Shown: positions 1-12,230, counted from the first letter of the stretch. The stretch is DNA of 64,000 nt from Heterodera schachtii (GCA_023374025.1 SIJG01000044.1:749011-813010); one strand, 5' to 3'. Notes: a model not told the origin generated them from the sequence alone. Numbers and translations: made by a program.

Positions 1-321
1 AAGACGAATGTGTCGAATTTTGTCGAGACTCTGGTGGTTATCCAACGCATTTTTGGTGGCAGAAAATTAATTAATTCGACAATTAATTCCGTTGGGACAA
101 ATTTTCTTTTCGGAATTGCTTCTTTCATTTCAGAGGGAGGGGAACAACTTGTTGAGCATATAAAGTGGCATTGTTGGATTTTCCTTTATCCAAAAGTTAT
201 CATAATTTTTTATTTATCAATTTTCGTAATAATTTCTGTAGGCATTTTCTTATCTCTTCTCTTTGCCAGTATGATAAAGAAATTTTTGCCGCGTATGTTT
301 TATGAAGCTATCGGTGCCTAA
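1..321 (+). CDS. 3' terminal exon(s) of a gene with a hydrophobic C-terminus (partial)
   Basis: The frame is open from the left edge to a TAA at 319-321, so the gene starts outside the window. A good nematode-type acceptor (TTTCATTTCAG, ending 133) lies inside it and keeps the same frame, so the true last exon may begin at 134. The C-terminal 60 residues hold one strong membrane segment (about VIIIFYLSIFVIISVG followed by IFLSLLFA) and a basic tail (MIKKFLPR), which suggests a single-pass or multi-pass membrane protein with a short tail. A polyadenylation signal AATAAA is at 380-385. I do not recognise the family. The first 130 bases could instead be intron. Confidence 0.35.
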   Translation, partial: KTNVSNFVETLVVIQRIFGGRKLINSTINSVGTNFLFGIASFISEGGEQLVEHIKWHCWIFLYPKVIIIFYLSIFVIISVGIFLSLLFASMIKKFLPRMFYEAIGA

Positions 322-710
322 GTCATTTTATAAAACAGTTATATTTGGCATTTTCGGACAATCATTGCTGATAAAAGCAAATAAAGTTTTAAAAACAAAA
401 AAAAATGCAATATGAAAAAATTAAAAATATGTGAAATGGAATTTTTTTTATTATAGTTTTTTATAAGAATATTTCGTATTCAAATGACATTTTGTGGCTC
501 AGATAATGGTATTATGCCATATAGAAACTACAATTTATTGACCCAAATTTTAAAAAAATTGACCAATCATTGCTTAAGTTTCCTTTCCCTAGTCTATTAT
601 AAAAAAAAAATAATAATTCCTCAAATTGAAAAAATAATCACTGACTAAACATTTGCATAAATTTTCTTTTCCAGTCTTAAAAACAATAATTTCGTCAAAA
701 AAGTAAAAAA

Positions 711-944
711 TCACATGAATTTCTGAAAAAGTTTCTTTCCAATCTTGACATTTTTATCCTCTTTCTTTTCCATCATTTCCATAAATGGCAACAAATTGTG
801 CCAACTTTCAGAATGGGTGTTTGATAATGCCGAAATGTTAGACTGATCATTAGCCTCTTCTTCTTGCTGCTCCTGCTTAACTGGAGGAGGCAGAATGACA
901 AAATGTTGAAAAAAGGTAATCAATCGCCAGAAGAAATTAATCAT
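711..944 (-). CDS. small hydrophilic ORF, unrecognised
   Basis: A 77-codon minus-strand frame has a hydrophobic start (MINFFWRLITFFQHFVIL) followed by a Glu/Gln-rich stretch (KQEQQEEEANDQSN) and a basic end. Composition is better than the surrounding AT-rich frames. A possible acceptor (CCTCCAG) just before the KQEQQ stretch means only the second half might be an exon. It lies downstream of the SPRY gene on the same strand. No family is recognised and it may not be real. Confidence 0.2.
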   Translation of the reverse strand: MINFFWRLITFFQHFVILPPPVKQEQQEEEANDQSNISALSNTHSESWHNLLPFMEMMEKKEDKNVKIGKKLFQKFM

Positions 945-1490
945 TAAATTTCAAATTCATTATGATCGATAAGATTGGAATTCGAATTTTAGAGAGAATA
1001 ATCAAAAGTTATTTTTTGAATAAGAGAGTTTTGATAAAAAAAAATATTTGAAAACTTCGGTCAATATTTGTTGATGGAACGATTTTGGAATTTTTTTTAA
1101 CGAAAAACCATATTGTTTTTATTTGCTAGCATTTTCATATAAATTCTGTCAGCTGTTGATTTTGTTAAAAATTGCCTTAAAATGCAAATTTTCTATCTAT
1201 TTCAGACAACCTACTTTAGCTATTGGCTTCATTTTGTATTTAAAAACTTTACATAAAAAATTGTTGAAAAATTTTCTCAAAGCAAAAGAGTTTGGGTCAT
1301 TTAAAAAATTAGAAACGCTTGAAAAATTTTACACATAATTTGAATAATTTAAGACAATCAATATTTGTTAATGGAATGATTTTTGTAATTTTTATTTTTA
1401 ATTGAAAAAAACATCTTAAAATGCCATGAAATTAATGTGTCGAATCAAAAAAGAATGAAATTAATCCGGCGATTCATATTCTTCGAATTC

Positions 1491-4400
1491 TTAAAGGAGC
1501 CTTTCTGGGTATTTGAAGACAGGCCCAAAATTGGCCTCAATTTTGTCACCTGGCCAAAACAACGACACACACGGGAACAGAACGGGTGAAGAAGCATTGG
1601 CAGAAATATTGACAGAACCTGGGAAAAAAACAAAATTAAAATTTCGAAATACGTAAATTAGGAGCAATAAAGGAATTAAATCTCAGCAGGCCATTAATCC
1701 CAAGCAATTAAATGTGAAAAAAAACAAATAAAAGTTTCTCTTAAAATTAAACAAATAAAAGTTTCTCTTAAAATTTTGATTTAAAAAATTGTCATCCCCA
1801 AAAATTGTTATTCAAATTTAATCATATTGAGAATGATACGTACAAATAAACAGTTAGGTTACATGGGTACGGTATTTGGGCAAAAAACCAGGTCCGGGTA
1901 TTGCCAGGCCCAGAAAAGTCGGGTTCGGGTCCACATTTTTCAACCGTGTCCGGGTATCCGGTTGAAATTGTATATTCGAATTTAATCATATTAAGTATGA
2001 TAATGTGTACAAATAAAAATAGTGTAATGATTGGACGGTGTTAAAATGCTTTAATAAAACGGGGGGATAAAGAAAGAGACCTATAAAAGGGAAGGCGAAT
2101 TGAATTTTAATTAAAAAAACTATTTATTTGTTGTAATTAGAGCTGAGCGGGACCGGGATTTTTGACAAAAACCGGGACCGGGATTTGCCGGGACCAGAAA
2201 AGTCGGGACCGGGACCGGGACCAAGTTTTTCGACCGGGACCGGGACCGGGACCGCGAAAAAACCCGGGACCGGGACCAACCGGGACTTTTTCCAAGAGAA
2301 AATTTTTTTTGAAAAATTTTAAAAATTTTTGGTGAATTTTGTTACAAAAATTTCTTAAATTCAAAAAGGTACCCATAAAATTTTTTAATTTCGAAGAATT
2401 TTTCCATTATTCATTGGAAAACTTTTAAAATTTTCATATCAGGGGGCGGGGAGAATTTTTAGAATTTTCTGAGTCCCAAAATTCTGGATTTTTCTAACAA
2501 ATTAACAATCTCTTAAAATTTTTAAGTCGCTGTTTTTGTGGCAATGTTTTTTCGAAAAACTTTTGGAACATTGGGAGGGTCGGGGTCCGTCGGTGCCGAT
2601 AGGCGCCGCCGGAAAAAATTTGAAATTTAGAGTGCGATTTGTTAACAGAATTTGTCAAAAAATGACCAAATATTAGGTTAATTTGTGGTTTTAGGCTGTT
2701 TAAAAAAGGCAAAAATATAATTTTTATGTAGAAATATTTTTTATTAATTAAATTTCAATTGATATTGTTGGTAAAGAAAAAAGAAAAAATTATCTGTTCC
2801 ATCGGGGAATTGAACCCAAGGGACAAATAATGAAAGTCAGAAGGTTTAGCCACTAGACCACATAACGACGTGAAAAACAAGGCAATAAATAAAATAAATA
2901 ATTAATTTTTTTCTCAAAGATTTCTCCTTCTCACCAATTCCCTTCTCTTTTCTCACCCAGACCCCCATTCTTACCAGTGCTTATTTAGTCCCGCCGGGAC
3001 CGGGACTGGCAAAACCGGGACCGGGATTTCTTTTTTTTCAAAAACCGGGACCGGGACCGGGACCTGAAAAAACCGGGATTTCCCGCCCCGGTCCCGGTCC
3101 CGGTCCCGGTCCCGCTCAGCTCTAGTTGTAATTAAGGTCCTTATAAATTAATTACACTAATTAGAATTAGTCTAATTAGGCCTTAAAAATTTATTTTCTG
3201 TGTCGCTGTTTTATTTACTTATTATACATATTTTCATTTTAAATTTATTAAATTGTACTTCCCCAATTCAATTCACATACCCAAATGTTTTCCATTCAGT
3301 GTGTAAGTGATTCGTCCGCCAACTCGGTTAACACCACAGCCAACAATGTCACCGACATCCAACGAAGGTGTGCCATCAATGACATTGGCACCACCGCTGG
3401 TGCTGCCAGCTGCCGATGTGCTTTGTCCACTCGTGCCAGCCGAAGACAGGTCGTCATAATTAAGTGCTTAAATTTTGCCAAAAATTTGGGTCAAAAATGA
3501 AGAATCTTTTAATTTTGAGTGGAAAATGCAGCATTTGCCCAATTTTGGGAATTCGTGCCAGGTTTTTGCTGGATTTTTAAGCCAGTGTGACTAGTGTGCG
3601 GATTTTTAATTTTGGATTCGAGGAATTTTGAGTCAATTTATGAAAAAAGAGTCAGAAATTATGGAAGAAAATCTTTGGTGAAAAAAACACCTTAAAACGA
3701 GGCTGTGTGAGTTTCAGTTAACTCGATATAACATTCGTTAATTAGACCCACAATACACAATTAATTAATTATGTCCATAATCCGCCATAATTACATCCAA
3801 TCCGTCCGATCGTGCCATCCAACAATGCACCGCTGCCCAAGAATTTGCCGTTGTCATCGTATGCGTAACTGCCCTCATGGCATCCCACACAGCTGTTCAA
3901 CGGCATTTTCTTGGTCGCAATTCCGATGTGCATGCCAAAACTTTGAACAAACAAATTCAGCAGACGGATAAATGGAAAGATTAAAAGAAAAAAGCATGAC
4001 AAAATTTAGCATAAAAATATTACTAATGAGCTAATTAGCGCCAATAATTATTTAAAGGCCTAATGTGCTTCTTAATGAAAGTGTATTTTAAAAATGTTTA
4101 AAGCTTCACCCCTTTTTTGAATATATATTCTTTAGAGTATTGAATATTGTAGGCCAAATAAAAATTACAAAAAAGGAATTTTTAAAATAATGAAATTTTA
4201 ATACGAAAAATATTAATTTAAAGAAGAGTTGAGCTTTTTGTATGAGGGGAAGCTTTTGTTAACAATTGGCATTTTGCCAGTTTTATGGAGCGGCCGATAC
4301 TTTTTACTTTCTTTTTATATTTATTAATAATAAACAAATGCTAATTTAATTATTCAATATTAACATACTCATAATGTTTGTGTAGGATCGTAACTTCGTA

Positions 4401-7400
4401 ATAGAAAAATGATCCATTTGGAATTGACATTTTGGCAAACACAGAACAAAAGCCTAAAACAAAACAAAACAATGAAATTAAAACCAAAAATTATGCAAGA
4501 AAATACAATTAATTTTCAACTAAAATAAAAATAAATTAAAAAATATACAAAAAAAAAAAATAACTGCAAAATTAAACATAAAAATCTTTAACTTGATTAT
4601 CATTAGCATTGGTTGTCGAAAAACTTTTTTCCATTTCCTTTTTTTGGCAATTTAAACGATAAAATAATTTAGGTAATTACGACAAATATATAAGGAGTAC
4701 TTCTAATCAACAAAAACAGATCTCGAGCCGTCAAGACTATGAAAGATAAAAAAAAAGGCCGAGAAATTCTCGAGTTGAGAAACCCCGGGATTGACTCTCG
4801 CCCATTCGTCACCATCATTTACCGCTGTTCTTCCCGTTATGCTTGACCACCACACTTTTGCGCACATAAGTGGGCAAAGTTGCCAAAAGCGCGGCGCCAG
4901 CAGCTGTCAAGAGCTGGGATTTGTTCAGTGGGGCATTAGCATTAATTGATGTCGAGTTGGAGATGAGCAAATTGGGGTGTGCGATATCCCAATAATTACT
5001 GTACGTGTTCAACTGTAAAACTAGAACTGATTCCGCAAACAATGAAAAAAAATTGCCGGAAAATAACGGCGCCAAAAAATGCCGGAATGCGAAAATTCGC
5101 GGCGCTAAAGAGCGCCGGAAAGCGTCAAAAAATCAATTTTCCAAGTCCAGTATAAACCAATTTAAAATAAATAGAAAATAATCGAAAAAAAGATTATATA
5201 TTATAAATAAATAATTAATTAATGCATAGCTCACTTTATTATAAACGGGGTCAATAAATTTGTTGACCGAATTTTGTACATCTGAAAATTAGGTAATTAT
5301 TAGAGCTCGGCCTAGACCTGGATCCAGGCCTGGATTTTTCCTGGATCCAGGTCCAGGTCCAGGCCATTTTTTGGAAACCTAGATTTTCCTGGACCTGGAT
5401 TTTCCTTGATTTTTGTCCAGGAAATCCAGGTCTAGACAAAACAGGAAAAAACCTGGATTTTCCTGGACAAAATTTTAGAATTTATTATTTCAAGTGACCG
5501 ATGTATTTTCAAGTTTTCAAAAAAAGATTAAATAAATTTAAAAACACATTATTATTATTATTAATTAGATATTTTTAGATTTTTCTAAGCAAATAATTAA
5601 TTTTTTCAAACATTTTTTGATTTTTAAAATGAGTTTCAAAAAATCCAGGTCCAGGCCTGGATCCAATCTCGAGGAGCCTGATTTTTCCTGGACCTGGATT
5701 TTTGTCCAGGAAATCCAGGTCCAGGTCCAGGCTTTTTTCAAAATATCGAGCTCTAGTAATTATTAAAATTTAGAATATTTATTTCTTTTTAATTAAATTT
5801 TAAACCATCACTTTTCTGTACGCCAATCGATCCTGTTCTTGAGTTTAGCAACTCATTCATTTTATCGTCCAATTTTGTTCCCAGCGAAGAAAATTGGTTT
5901 TCAACAACAGAAACTAAAATTAAAAACACCATTTTATTTTTGGCATATAATCCAACAAAAAATTTCCAAATTTCCCCGGCCCGCATGACAGCAGCAGCAC
6001 CTTCGGGCATTAAAAGCCAATTTTTAAAAATCTTACTATATATCTAATCAGGCCCGTATCAAAAAAATTTCGGGGAGGGCACGCTTTTTTTTTTTGCCAA
6101 CAAAAATTTTTTGGACCAGTAATATTTCCAAAAGCTTCAGCGCCGGAGGCAAAAACAGGAATTAGTAGAGGTTTTGCGCCGAAAAATCGCAGATTTTGCC
6201 ATTTTGGGTCAAATTTTCAAATAATGGTTAAATTCGGGCCCGGCGGTGTCGATAGGCGCCGCCAGGAAAAAGTTTGGAAAATTTAATGCAATCTGATAAG
6301 AAAATATGCAAAATTTTCAGAAAATTTGCCCATTTTTCCTTGAAAAATTTTTGATTTTTCATTTCGGGGGGAGTGGGGGCGAACGGGGAGCAGCTCGTTC
6401 CCCCCCCCCCCCCCCGCCGTTTCCCCCCCCCCCGCATCGTTCCCCCCCCCCGAGAAATTTTTTTAAAATAAATTTGCTAACTTAGAAATTTTTCAAGAAA
6501 AAAATCTTAGAAAGTTTTTTCATAAGAAAATTCTAAGAAAAAAAATTTTTAAGAAGTTTTAAGCGATTTTATTGATATAATATTTCATTATGTCGGCTTT
6601 ATATTCAGCATAAAAATTTCCGAACTACAAGTAAATGAATGTGAGAGGGTCAGCGATATGAAAAGTGGTTAAAATTTAGGCAAAAAAAGTCTTTGAACAA
6701 ATTTAAAAAACTATTTCAAAGGGTTCTTAAAAATCTGTAATAATTCCTGCTGATATATCTTTTGATGATGAACAAAAAAGTTTTACACCAACTTGATCAG
6801 ATCACTCCTTCATAGTGATCGGGAGACCCTAAAATACACTGAAAATAAGAGAAATTTTCGAAAAAAATTCTGGGAAAAATTTTGGGCAAACCGCCAAATA
6901 GGCAAAAATAGGCTCTTTCAAAATTTTTAGGCTTTTTAGGCGCTAAAAACAAAGCCTAGAAAATAGACACTAATAACGCGAAAAGTACCTTAACAACAGC
7001 CCAAAAAAACATGTGCAATGAAAAATTTACAATACAATAATGGTGGAAAAATTATTGTCCCTTGGGGCCCAGTTGGCGGGGCGACATGAAGTTTGGGCAC
7101 CAGGAAGTTTGGGCACCAGAAATTTGGGCACCGGGAAGTTTGGGCACCAGAGAGAGGGAATTCAAAAAAATAAAATTAAATTAAATATATAAAATTTTAT
7201 ATAAATCATTAAAAATTTAGTAAATTTTAACAACCCTTGTGCTCAAAAATTTCTATGTTCTTGAAAATTTAAAAAATTTATGTAGTGAAACACGGCAAGC
7301 TTATTATTTAGTCAATTCTTACGGTTGTTAAACGTAGAGTTAAACGTGTACTATTTCTGTTTGGACTTTTAGACCTGAATACCCGGATTAGTTGGGCCCG

Positions 7401-10139
7401 AAGTGACAAGAGACCCGTCTAATCTATTTAAATTAAACTCATAAAATTTTAAGTCTTGAACAGACCTAGCCTTGTAATGTTATAGGTTATAAATAATACA
7501 TATGTATTTACAAAAATTGACATCCCTAATAATGAGTTTAGCAAAATAAGCATGCTTAATCAAGTGATTTCTTATAATTTTTTATGAAAAAACTTTCTAA
7601 GATTTTTTTCTTGAAAAATTTTTAAGTTAGCAAATTTTTTAAAAAAAATTTCTCGGGGGAGAAACGATGCGGGGGGGAAACGAGCTGCTCCCCATCCCCC
7701 CCCCCTAGATACGGGCCTGTATCTAATGGAAGAATACTCAAAAATGAATTTTTTTTAAGACCCAATTCAACTTCAAACAATTATATTTTTGTGTCAATAA
7801 ATTTTTTAAACTTCCGATAATTTCCCCAATGAAAATGAAAATTTAAAATAATTTCACAAATTATTCAATTAACCATTCATTTAACTCACCAATTGAGCTC
7901 TGTCCTTCTTTTAATGCAAAAACGGACTTTTGTAACTCGTCAATTTTGGCCAACATTTGCTCTTGCCGTTGAAAAAGCTGTTCCTGAATTTCCCATTATT
8001 AATTTCCATTTAAATTACTGAAAATTAATTTAATAAAAATAAAAATTTAAATGATCCTTTAAAATTAATGCAAATACTCACATGAATTTTCTCATTTTCG
8101 GCCTTTTCTTTTAAACAATTAGCACACGAAATGGCTTCAAATTTGCTCACATTTTGACCTGTAGCGTTTTCGTCAGCTGTGCAAAAACAATAAAATTTAA
8201 ATTTAAAGACCTTTTAAGGTAATGAAATCTTTTCTTGCAGTTTAATATTTCAAGCAACAAATTATCCCTATGAACTTTTTTTAAAAACATTTTTTGTAAC
8301 AGTAAAAAGAACTAAAAAAATTCTAGTTTCGACATTTTGTTCGAGTTTGGATTCGGGGTTAGAATAAGCCTAAATAATTGTCCTATTCGTGATCAGCGAC
8401 CAGGGGTGTTATTTTACCTGGTAAACCCGGCATTTGCCGGGTTTTTGGGGTCCGTGCCGGGTTTTTGCCGGGTTTTTGAAATTGCCGGGTTTTTGCCGGG
8501 TTTTTGAAATTACCGGCTTTTTGCCGGGTTTTGGTTTTGCCTGTTCTATACTCATTTATTTGAATTTTATTAAACATTTCACCAAAATTAAGAGCCAATT
8601 ATAGCTAACGTTCATTATTCAGGTTTATTTTATTCGATCTCTAGTCTCTAGCTTAGCAGAATGTCGCAAAAATCTATTTCTGATTTCATTTCCAATGTTA
8701 CTTAGGACTCGAGGGCGACCGGTTCAATAGGAAAAACGTGGATGAAAAATGGGCGGCTATTTTCAAAAATCCTAATTTTGTCCCGCTCAAATCACTAGTC
8801 TCTGCAATTCTATCAATTTTCCATTCAAAAATTTCGTGCCTAAATGTTCACAATTATTTTCTTTCATTGCCAAACTTGCTCAAACAGGTGAAAAGTGGTG
8901 ATAAATATATTGTTTAAACGTTTTTGACGTTTTTTACAGTGAACAATTGACCTAAAAAAATTGCCGGGTTTTTGCCGGGTTTTTGAAAATTTTTACCGGG
9001 TTTTTGCCGGGTATTTCAACTGGTTTGCCGGGTTTTTAGGTTTTGGCGATAACACCCCTGTCAGCGACCTCGAAAACCTCCTGGTACTTGGTTTCAGGAC
9101 TTTTTAAACCGAAAGAAATTTGAAAAAAATTTAGACCAAAAAAGAAAGTGAAAAATTTTTCAAAAGTGCCCTCTTTTAAAGTAGCGCCTATTAATCTTTT
9201 TTCAAGAGATGCTGGCTTTTCAACGCCAAATTGACATAGATAATTTCAAAATAAATCCACAAATTTTGAATTATTTTCCAACTTGGCCGCTGATCAGTGG
9301 CCAGCAAATGGTCAACTCCATTATTAGTTTCTGTTTCTGTAGCAATTGAGTTTTCGGCCACATCGTTTTGGCCCCGAGGGCGTTTCGGCGCCGCCGTCTC
9401 AGCCCCGGCGTCGTTTTGGCTTTGGGGACGTTTTGATGCAGAAGCTGAAACATAATTGAATTGAATTGCATCGAAAAATAAAATTTTTTTAAATAATTAA
9501 AATAAGAAAAAAATTCGGTAATACTGAAGTTTATCCCCCCATTTTTGAAAAAAATAAAATTTTTAAAAATGTCGTGTAAAAACGCTTTTTCTTGGGGTTT
9601 TCTGGGTCGCTTATCACGAATCTGACATTCATTTTGACTAATTTCGAATCCCGGACCCGAATTCGAAAAAAAACTAGAAAATTTAAATTTTTCAAAATTT
9701 ACGTTTGTTTTGGAATCTGTACGGAATGACGTTTTCTGGTGTTTTATGATTTTTTGACTAATTTTAGCTTATTTTAATCAATTTTAGAGCAAAAGTGTGA
9801 ATTCAAAAATTTTAAATTTTCGACTTTTTGTTCGAATTCGGGTCCGGGATTCGAAATTAGTCAAAATGAATGTCAGATTCGTTATAAGCGACCCAGAAAA
9901 CCCCCAAGAAAAAGCGTTTTTACATGACATTTTTAAAAATTTTATTTTTTTTCAAAAATGGGGGGATAAACTTCAGTATTACCAAAAATTCAGTCTCGAA
10001 TGAGCAGAGCCGAATTGGCAAATGTCAAATCCCCCCATTTCATTTAAATTATTTAATTAATTGTTTTCTAACATTTATGCTGATCAGTCGACAGTTGGCT
10101 AATTTCATTAATTGTAGCTTCTTTGGTAGGAAATGACAT
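1491..10139 (-). CDS. SPRY-domain protein, RanBPM-like, ten exons
   Basis: Ten minus-strand exons join in frame to 402 codons: 10139-10073, 9444-9283, 8176-8082, 7983-7890, 5913-5822, 5012-4823, 4453-4369, 3940-3831, 3466-3281, 1618-1491. Residues 23-76 hold two basic clusters (KRPQSQND, PKRPRGQND) that look like a nuclear localisation signal. Then comes a coiled coil (EQLFQRQEQMLAKIDELQK), then from residue 171 a SPRY domain: NYWDIAHP, VVVKHNGKNSG, FFYYEVTIL, IGIATKKMP, VGCHEGSYAY, GDIVGCGVNRV, ITYTLNGKHLG and the C-terminal GDKIEANFGPVFKY. SPRY domains bind protein partners; RanBPM-like ones are scaffolds, and cyst nematodes have many. No signal peptide is seen, so it is not a typical secreted SPRYSEC. 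Odd points: a Ser/Gly/Thr-rich insert in the domain, two AAG acceptors (exons at 3940 and 3466), and transposons in nearly every long intron. The first exon and the 5822 donor are the least certain parts. Confidence 0.75.
1858..1975 (+). mobile_element. single-ended hAT-like fragment with GGTCCGGGTA motifs
   Basis: It starts TAGGTTACATGGGTACGG and carries repeated CCGGGT/GGTCCGGG units. The same kind of end is seen at 51153 (TAGGGTTACGTGGGCCCGGG). No matching opposite end or target duplication was found. Confidence 0.4.
2138..3124. mobile_element. non-autonomous hAT element with (GGGACC)n subterminal repeats
   Basis: Terminal inverted repeats start TAGAGCTGAGCGGGACCGGG on the left and end with its complement at 3124. 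The element is flanked by an exact 8-bp target duplication GTTGTAAT at 2130-2137 and 3125-3132, as hAT elements make. Both ends carry dense CCGGGACCGGGA tracts. It has no transposase, contains a tRNA-Glu-like remnant and one copy of the dispersed GCCGATAGGCGCCGCC motif, and sits in the last intron of the SPRY gene. Confidence 0.9.
2796..2870 (-). pseudogene. tRNA-Glu-like remnant
   Basis: On the minus strand it has a box A-like GGTCTAGTGGCTAA and box B-like GGGTTCAATTCC, with TTC at the anticodon position. The anticodon stem does not pair well, so it is a decayed tRNA or the head of a tRNA-derived SINE. It lies within the hAT element at 2138-3124. Confidence 0.45.
5301..5755. mobile_element. 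non-autonomous hAT element with CCAGGTCCAGG repeats
   Basis: The ends are TAGAGCTCG and CGAGCTCTA, flanked by the exact 8-bp duplication GTAATTAT (5293-5300 and 5756-5763). Both ends carry tracts of CTGGATCCAGGCCTGG and CCAGGTCCAGG. It has no coding content and lies in the SPRY gene intron between 5821 and 5013. It is the same family as 20319-20766. Confidence 0.9.
6049..7719. mobile_element. non-autonomous hAT element with long poly-C/poly-G inverted arms
   Basis: Terminal repeats CAGGCCCGTATC / GATACGGGCCTG are flanked by the exact 8-bp duplication TATCTAAT (6041-6048, 7720-7727). The arms at 6366-6545 and 7570-7715 are inverted copies with poly-C/poly-G blocks and an AGCAGCTCGTT box. The left arm is interrupted by about 300 bp (6061-6365) that holds the GTCGATAGGCGCCGCC motif. 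Near 7080-7155 there are degenerate GAAGTTTGGGCACCAG repeats. It lies in the SPRY gene intron between 5914 and 7889. Confidence 0.88.
8401..9060. mobile_element. non-autonomous hAT element with GCCGGGTTTTT repeats
   Basis: Ends CAGGGGTGTTAT / ATAACACCCCTG with the exact 8-bp duplication TCAGCGAC (8393-8400, 9061-9068). Both ends are tandem TTTGCCGGGT arrays pointing inward. It is inserted into an older foldback element (its core motif GTGATCAGCGACC is split), all within the SPRY gene intron 8177-9282. Confidence 0.92.
9517..9983. mobile_element. foldback MITE, two long inverted arms
   Basis: The left arm begins GGTAATACTGAAGTTTATCC and the right arm ends with its complement. Arms of about 180 bp flank a short centre. 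The 8-bp duplication AAAAATTC is at 9509-9516 and 9984-9991. The arm interior carries the shared core TTCGGGTCCGGGATTCG and AATGAATGTCAGATTCG. It lies in the first intron of the SPRY gene. Apparent ORFs in it are palindrome artefacts. Confidence 0.85.
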
Positions 10140-11425
10140 GATAAATTGATGGTTATTAAATAATAAAAATTAATTTAAAAAACAGTAATTAATATGAAAA
10201 ATATATTAAAAATGACCTTTATAAGCCATTAAAAAATGTTTTAATATTCACCGAAATTTCCCGATAAAATAAAATTTTCACTAAAAAGAAAGAATTTAGA
10301 AAAATTTATGAGAGTCTTTGATTAATTTAATAAATTAAAACAAAAAAATTGGGCAAAAAATATTTAAAAAAAAAATAATAATATGTATTTTTAATTAATG
10401 TGGACAATAGATAAAAAAAAAATAGAATTTCCAATGAAAAAAACAGTTCCATCGTTAATAAATAGGGTAGGATTTATATTTTCTGCAGCTTCATTTTGAT
10501 GAAAAATGCAAAGAAATATCACTTTTAGCTGAAAATAATTTCATACACCACTAAAGAATTGAACAGTCGGAAAAATTTTAAAAAAATCGAAAAATTTTAA
10601 TTTTTTTTTAATAAATTTGAAAAAAAGTCGACATCCAATCTTGAAAATATTTTAGTCATAAATCGTATGGACTTTATCTCGAAAACGCTTGAAACGTATC
10701 ATTTTTTGGTACTTTTCCGTTTTGGGGCCAAATTTTGTATTTTTTTTTAAATCAACAAAGGGTGCGAAGAATTGCAAAACGGTGCTAGTGCGTTTCTTAA
10801 AAACTGCCAGCCATAAAACTAAAAACCATGCGCGTTTCTTAAAACTGCAATCCCCCTCATTTCAAGAAAATTCTTGAAAAATTTTGAACTTGAAAAATAT
10901 TTGTAAAATTTTGGGAAAATTAAATATTATTAGTATTTTAATTAAAAAAAAATAATGAAATTTTCTATATACTTTAAATTTTTAATTTTTTTTTGAAGTA
11001 CGAAACCTTTATTAAACACTAGAATTTCAAAAATTTAATGATTTTCAAAAAGGTCATGGCCAAAAAATGTTACGTTAAAATTTTTAAATTTTAAGACAAT
11101 ATTTTAATTCTTACATTTTTATTTTAGAAATTTTTTTTCAGAAATTCTAATTTTCTCTTAGAATTTTTCTTTTAAAATTTCATTAAGTTGTTTAAAAATT
11201 AATTTCTGAAAACTTTTTGAAAGTAATCTCGAAAGTTAAAAAAAAATTCAATTTTCAAGGATGGCAGTTTTAAGAAACGCGCCAGCACGTTGCAAAACTA
11301 CTCTCCAATTATTTCAAAGGCATAAATGCCACAATTTTACCAAAGAAATTTTGTTGCCCGGAGGGGGGGGTGGGGGGGGGGAATACCGGGCGCCCAAGCC
11401 TTTGGCCCCAAAACGGAAAAGTACC
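10140..11425. other. AT-rich spacer upstream of the SPRY gene, no gene seen
   Basis: Apart from AT-rich sequence it holds GCGTTTCTTAAAACTGC-type motifs near 10790-10860 and 11262-11285 that resemble the ends of the element at 56420, plus a G-rich run at 11360-11382. No coding frame has convincing composition. The promoter of the SPRY gene should lie just above 10140, but I see no clear element. Confidence 0.4.
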
Positions 11426-12023
11426 GGCAAAGGTCTAGATCATTGGTCCCGAAATTTTTTAACTTTATTTTTTTTTCTGAAATTTTTTTAACACCTTTCT
11501 AGGGGTGTTTTGAGGCGCTGAGAACGAATCCGGCCTTTATTTCGATCAATTCCGAATCCCTAACCCAAACTCGTACATTTTTTGAGAATTAATTTTAAAT
11601 GTTTTTTAAGTTTCTCTTAAAACATTGTTTTTAGTGTTTTCGGGGTTGTTATCTTTAGTCAAAAACCATTTAAAAACCAAAACATGGTCATTCTGTAAAG
11701 ATACGAATATAAAAGTGAATTTTGATAATTTTGAATTTTCGATTTTTTGTTCGAGTTCGGGTCCGGTATTCGAAATTGGTCAAAATGAATGTCAGATTCG
11801 TGATCAGCAACCCCGAAAACACTAAAAACAATGTTTTAAGAGAAACTTAAAAAAAATTTAATTCTCAAAAAATGTACGAGTTCGGGTTAGGGATTCGGAA
11901 TTGGTCGAAATAAAGGCCGGATTCGTTCTCAGCGCCTCAAAACACCCCTAGAAAGATGTTAAAAAAATTTCAGAAAAAAAATAAAGTTAAAAAATTTCGG
12001 GACCAATGATTTAGACCTTTGCC
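11426..12023. mobile_element. foldback MITE, same core family as 9517-9983
   Basis: Ends GGCAAAGGTCTAGATCATTGG / complement at 12023, flanked by the exact 8-bp duplication AAAGTACC (11418-11425, 12024-12031). The inverted arms are about 220 bp. The centre holds TTCGAGTTCGGGTCCGG and AATGAATGTCAGATTCGTG, shared with the elements at 8330, 9517 and 14529. Confidence 0.87.
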
Positions 12024-12230
12024 AAAGTACCCATTTTTTTTTTGGTTTTTTTTATTTAAATTACAAGAAAATTTTCAATTTATGTATTGTTACTCTAAAT
12101 TTCTCATATTTTTGTCAATATTTACTCAAATATTTTGCAGTTTTTCTGATGAATTGGAATAAAAAGAATGGAGAAATTGTTAAACCCTAAACAATTGTGA
12201 AAAAGAAACAAGGATTTGTGCGTTTATTAA

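Noticed and set aside
1445..1633. 62-aa minus ORF over the last SPRY exon
   Set aside because: It is a different frame of the exon; the spliced frame gives the conserved GDKIEANFGPVF.
2137..2376. Pro/Gly/Arg-rich minus ORF, and similar ones at 5251, 20221, 20529 and 20630
   Set aside because: They translate CCGGGACC or CCAGGTCC arrays of hAT ends.
6228..6437. ORFs with the repeated peptide GGAYRHRR (also at 2494 and 46920)
   Set aside because: The shared peptide comes from a dispersed DNA motif, not from homologous proteins; flanks are unrelated.
9797..10136. Two overlapping + strand ORFs
   Set aside because: They lie in the right arm of a foldback MITE and in the reverse strand of the first SPRY exon.
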